Both the position numbers and the translations under genes were made by a program. A DNA stretch of 64,000 bases from NCBI RefSeq assembly GCF_015910445.1, contig NZ_CP048882.1, forward strand, positions 2,480,001 to 2,544,000, read 5' to 3'. A model generated the notes under the pieces. It made no database searches and had not been told where the DNA came from. It saw nothing but the letters and a program-made list of their open reading frames with translations. Origin of the DNA: Streptomyces bathyalis. Lineage in GTDB: Bacteria > Actinomycetota > Actinomycetes > Streptomycetales > Streptomycetaceae. Shown here piece after piece: positions 61,911 to 64,000 of the stretch (its first letter is position 1; each line of letters starts with the position of its first letter).

Positions 61911-63377
61911 CTAGACGAACGGACTGATCACCGCCGCAACGGCGAAGCCCGCCACCGACAGGACGGACTCCAGCACCGTCCACGACTTCAGCGTGTCCCG
62001 CTCCGAGATGCCGAAGTACTTGGAGACGATCCAGAATCCGCCGTCGTTGACGTGCGAGGCGAAGATGGAACCCGCCGAGATCGCCATGATGACGAGGGCG
62101 ATGTGCGGCTGCGAGTAGTCACCGGACGACAGCAGCGGCGCCACGATGCCCGCGGTGGTGACGATCGCTACCGTCGCCGATCCCTGCGCGACCCGGAGCA
62201 CCAGGGAGAGCAGGTAGGAGAGCACGATGACGGGAAGTCCCGCGTCGCCGAAGGTGTCCGCCAGCGCCTGGGCGACGCCGCTTCCGTCCAGGACCGCGCC
62301 GAAGACGCCGCCCGCACCCACGACGAGCAGGATGTTGCCGATCGGCTTCAGCGAGGCCGTCGAGACGGTCTCCAGCGACTGCCGCGACCAGCCGCGCTTC
62401 AGTCCCAGCAGCCAGTACGCCAGCAGCAGCGCGATCGTCAGCGCGACGAAGGGGTGTCCGAAGAACTCGATGACGGAGCGGAGCGTCGACGGGTCGAGCG
62501 CGATGGACGAGAACGTCGCCAGCAGGATGAGGATGAGAGGCGTGCCGATGATGCCGAGCACCACGCCGAGCGAGACGGGCTTCTCCGTGGAGACGCCTGC
62601 CGCCTTCTGCTCGGCGGCGACCGCCGCCTTGGCCTCCTCGGCCGCCTCGACCATGTCGTGCGGCACCTCCACGAAGAGGCGGTTGCCGATCCACGCGGAG
62701 TACGCCCAGGCCGCGATCACGGCCGGGATGCCGGTGATGATGCCCATCAGGATGATCCAGCCGAGGTCGACCTTCAGCAGTCCCGCGGCCGCCACCGGGC
62801 CGGGGTGGGGCGGCAGGAACGCGTGCGTCATCGACAGGCCCGCGAGCAGCGGCATCGCGTAAAGGATGATCGATTTTCCGGAGCGCTTGGCGGCGGCGTA
62901 GACGATCGGCGCGAGGACGAAGATGCCGACGTCGAAGAAGACCGGAATGCCGAAGATGAGGCCGGTCAGCCCCATGGCCAGCGGTGCGCGCTTCTCCCCG
63001 AAGAGGGCCAGCAGACGGCTGGAGAGCGCCTCGGCGCCACCGCTGACCTCGAGTATCGCGCCCAGCATCGTGCCGAGCCCGATGATGATGGCGACGTGGC
63101 CGAGGATGCCGCCCATCCCGTCCTCGATGAGGGAGACGGCCTCGGACTTCTGCACGGTGCCGAAGAGTTCGGTGACCGAGAGACCGGCGGCCAGGCCGAC
63201 GGCTATGGAGACGCCCAGGAGCGCCACGAAGGGCTGCAACCGGACTTTGATGATCAGGAACAGCAGCAGCACGATGCCCAGGGCGGCGACGATCAGCAGA
63301 CCTGGGGTGCCGCCTATGAGCGCGAGAAGGCCGCCTGTGTGTGGTGGCGCCTTCTCGGGCGCGGATGCGAGCAGCAT
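61911..63377 (-). CDS. GntP-family gluconate:H+ symporter
   Basis: 488 residues with 12 or so helices typical of GntP (LLIVAALGIVLLLFLIIKVR, HVAIIIGLGTMLGAILEVSG, THAFLPPHPGPVAAAGLL, GGVFGAVLDGSGVAQALADT, VAIVTTAGIVAPLLSS). It probably takes up gluconate or a related sugar acid. A GAGG sequence precedes ATG 63377. It follows the RidA gene by 138 nt on the same strand and probably belongs to one sugar-acid operon. Confidence 0.95.
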   Translation of the reverse strand: MLLASAPEKAPPHTGGLLALIGGTPGLLIVAALGIVLLLFLIIKVRLQPFVALLGVSIAVGLAAGLSVTELFGTVQKSEAVSLIEDGMGGILGHVAIIIGLGTMLGAILEVSGGAEALSSRLLALFGEKRAPLAMGLTGLIFGIPVFFDVGIFVLAPIVYAAAKRSGKSIILYAMPLLAGLSMTHAFLPPHPGPVAAAGLLKVDLGWIILMGIITGIPAVIAAWAYSAWIGNRLFVEVPHDMVEAAEEAKAAVAAEQKAAGVSTEKPVSLGVVLGIIGTPLILILLATFSSIALDPSTLRSVIEFFGHPFVALTIALLLAYWLLGLKRGWSRQSLETVSTASLKPIGNILLVVGAGGVFGAVLDGSGVAQALADTFGDAGLPVIVLSYLLSLVLRVAQGSATVAIVTTAGIVAPLLSSGDYSQPHIALVIMAISAGSIFASHVNDGGFWIVSKYFGISERDTLKSWTVLESVLSVAGFAVAAVISPFV

Positions 63378-63515
63378 GGGTGGACCTCGGATTTTCTGTG
63401 TCAACAGCCGTGACTCTTCGCAGGGATGGGGACAAGCGGGGGGTGGTGATGTGCGGGATCCGGCGTCCGGTTCGTACCGGCGACCTGGAGCCGTCCGGGC
63501 GGGGCCCGGTCCGTC

Positions 63516-63929
63516 TCAGCCGAGAACGGCCAGCGCGTCGATCTCGACGAGCAGCCCGGCAGGCAGGCCGACGTAGACGGTCGTGCGGGCCGCCGGGGCC
63601 TCGGTGAGGTCGGCGAAGTACTCGTTGTAGATCTCGTTGAGCTCCGCGAAGTGCGACGTGTCGGTGAGGTAGACGCGGATCATCACCACGTCCTCCCAAC
63701 TCGCCCCGCCCTCCTGCAGGATGGCCTCGACGTTGGCGAGGGTGCGCAGCGTCTGCTCACGCAGCCCCGGGCCCACCGGTACGGGCGCCTGGCCGGGTAC
63801 GGCGGGCGCGAAGCCCACCTGGCCGGCGACCTGGAGGATGTTGCCCTTGCGCACGCCGTGCGAGAACTTCGCGGGCGGCGCGGTGTGGGTGGAGGGTGTG
63901 AGGGCCGTCTTGGCCGGCTTCTCGCTCAT
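63516..63929 (-). CDS. RidA-family enamine/imine deaminase
   Basis: 137 residues of the RidA/YjgF/UK114 family: VRKGNILQVAGQVGFAPAVP, NVEAILQEGGASWEDVVMIR, RTTVYVGLPAGLLVEIDALA. The catalytic Arg is in APAARTTVYVG and Glu in VEIDA. RidA destroys reactive enamines. ATG 63929 overlaps the stop of the upstream gene (ATGA). Placement before a gluconate permease suggests a catabolic operon. Confidence 0.95.
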   Translation of the reverse strand: MSEKPAKTALTPSTHTAPPAKFSHGVRKGNILQVAGQVGFAPAVPGQAPVPVGPGLREQTLRTLANVEAILQEGGASWEDVVMIRVYLTDTSHFAELNEIYNEYFADLTEAPAARTTVYVGLPAGLLVEIDALAVLG

Positions 63930-64000
63930 TGCTGCCGTTCCTTGTCTGGGGTCTTTCCGGAGTACTCGTCGCTGATGGCGTCGGCCGTGCGCCGCACCAG
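63926..64000 (-). CDS. Partial gene at the window edge, C-terminal 24 residues
   Basis: Reading leftward from 64000 a frame gives LVRRTADAISDEYSGKTPDK then ERQQ and a stop that overlaps the RidA start as ATGA. This is clearly the end of a coupled upstream gene. The fragment is too short to identify; an IclR- or sugar-acid-enzyme gene would fit the context, but that is a guess. Confidence 0.6.
   Translation of the reverse strand: MVRRTADAISDEYSGKTPDKERQQ

Overview
The window is chromosomal DNA from a high-GC actinobacterium, almost certainly Streptomyces or a close relative. The evidence is strong third-position G/C coding, a WhiB-family regulator, DUF397/Scr1-type and DUF402/DUF1707/DUF4245/DUF6542 proteins, SpoIIE phosphatases, a Tad locus with an OmpA-like protein, and frequent GTG starts with no Shine-Dalgarno sequence but a -10-like hexamer 6 to 8 nt upstream, which suggests leaderless mRNAs. 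No tRNA, rRNA, CRISPR array, transposase or integrase was seen.

Region 1 (1-6.9 kb) is an accessory island, less GC-rich than its surroundings. It holds a small EACC1-like gene, a 1290-residue caspase-like/superfamily-1 helicase/degenerate nuclease fusion, an unrecognised 481-residue protein and a truncated SLATT-type membrane effector. This looks like a conflict (anti-phage or programmed-death) cassette. Two of its genes carry a TTA codon, so translation may depend on bldA. The island ends in an AT-rich inverted repeat that overlaps the stop codon of ychF and may be an integration scar.

Region 2 (6.9-26.7 kb) is a conserved core block: ychF, DUF6542, ispH, xseA/xseB, a nitroreductase, DUF4245, glpX, a GNAT gene, whiB, DUF1707, both fumarase classes, DUF402, a methyltransferase, a SpoIIE/HATPase phosphatase and a NarL-type two-component pair.

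Region 3 (26.8-46.8 kb) mixes core and accessory genes. Two peroxide-defence genes are reduced to stubs by internal deletions: ahpC (beside an intact ahpD, with no oxyR in view) and a monofunctional catalase. Also here are an alpha/beta hydrolase, an ANTAR protein, a second SpoIIE phosphatase, an SPFH protein with a small putative DNA-binding partner, a PadR-controlled ABC exporter, a Scr1/DUF397 pair, an AI-2E permease, a secreted transglycosylase with a strongly structured leader, PIN-PhoH, a cis-prenyltransferase and an aldo-keto reductase.

Region 4 (47.3-57.8 kb) is a Tad/Flp pilus locus read leftward: a conserved unknown protein, CpaB, a fused TadZ-TadE protein, TadE, TadA, TadB, TadC, a Flp-like pilin, a TadG-like protein, a lipoprotein and an OmpA-domain protein.

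Region 5 (58-64 kb) has an Nramp-like transporter lacking the usual metal ligands, a GH18 chitinase behind a DasR-type operator, a secreted serine protease, and a GntP permease-RidA operon that runs off the right edge.

All calls come from reading the sequence and from remembered family knowledge. No database search was run.
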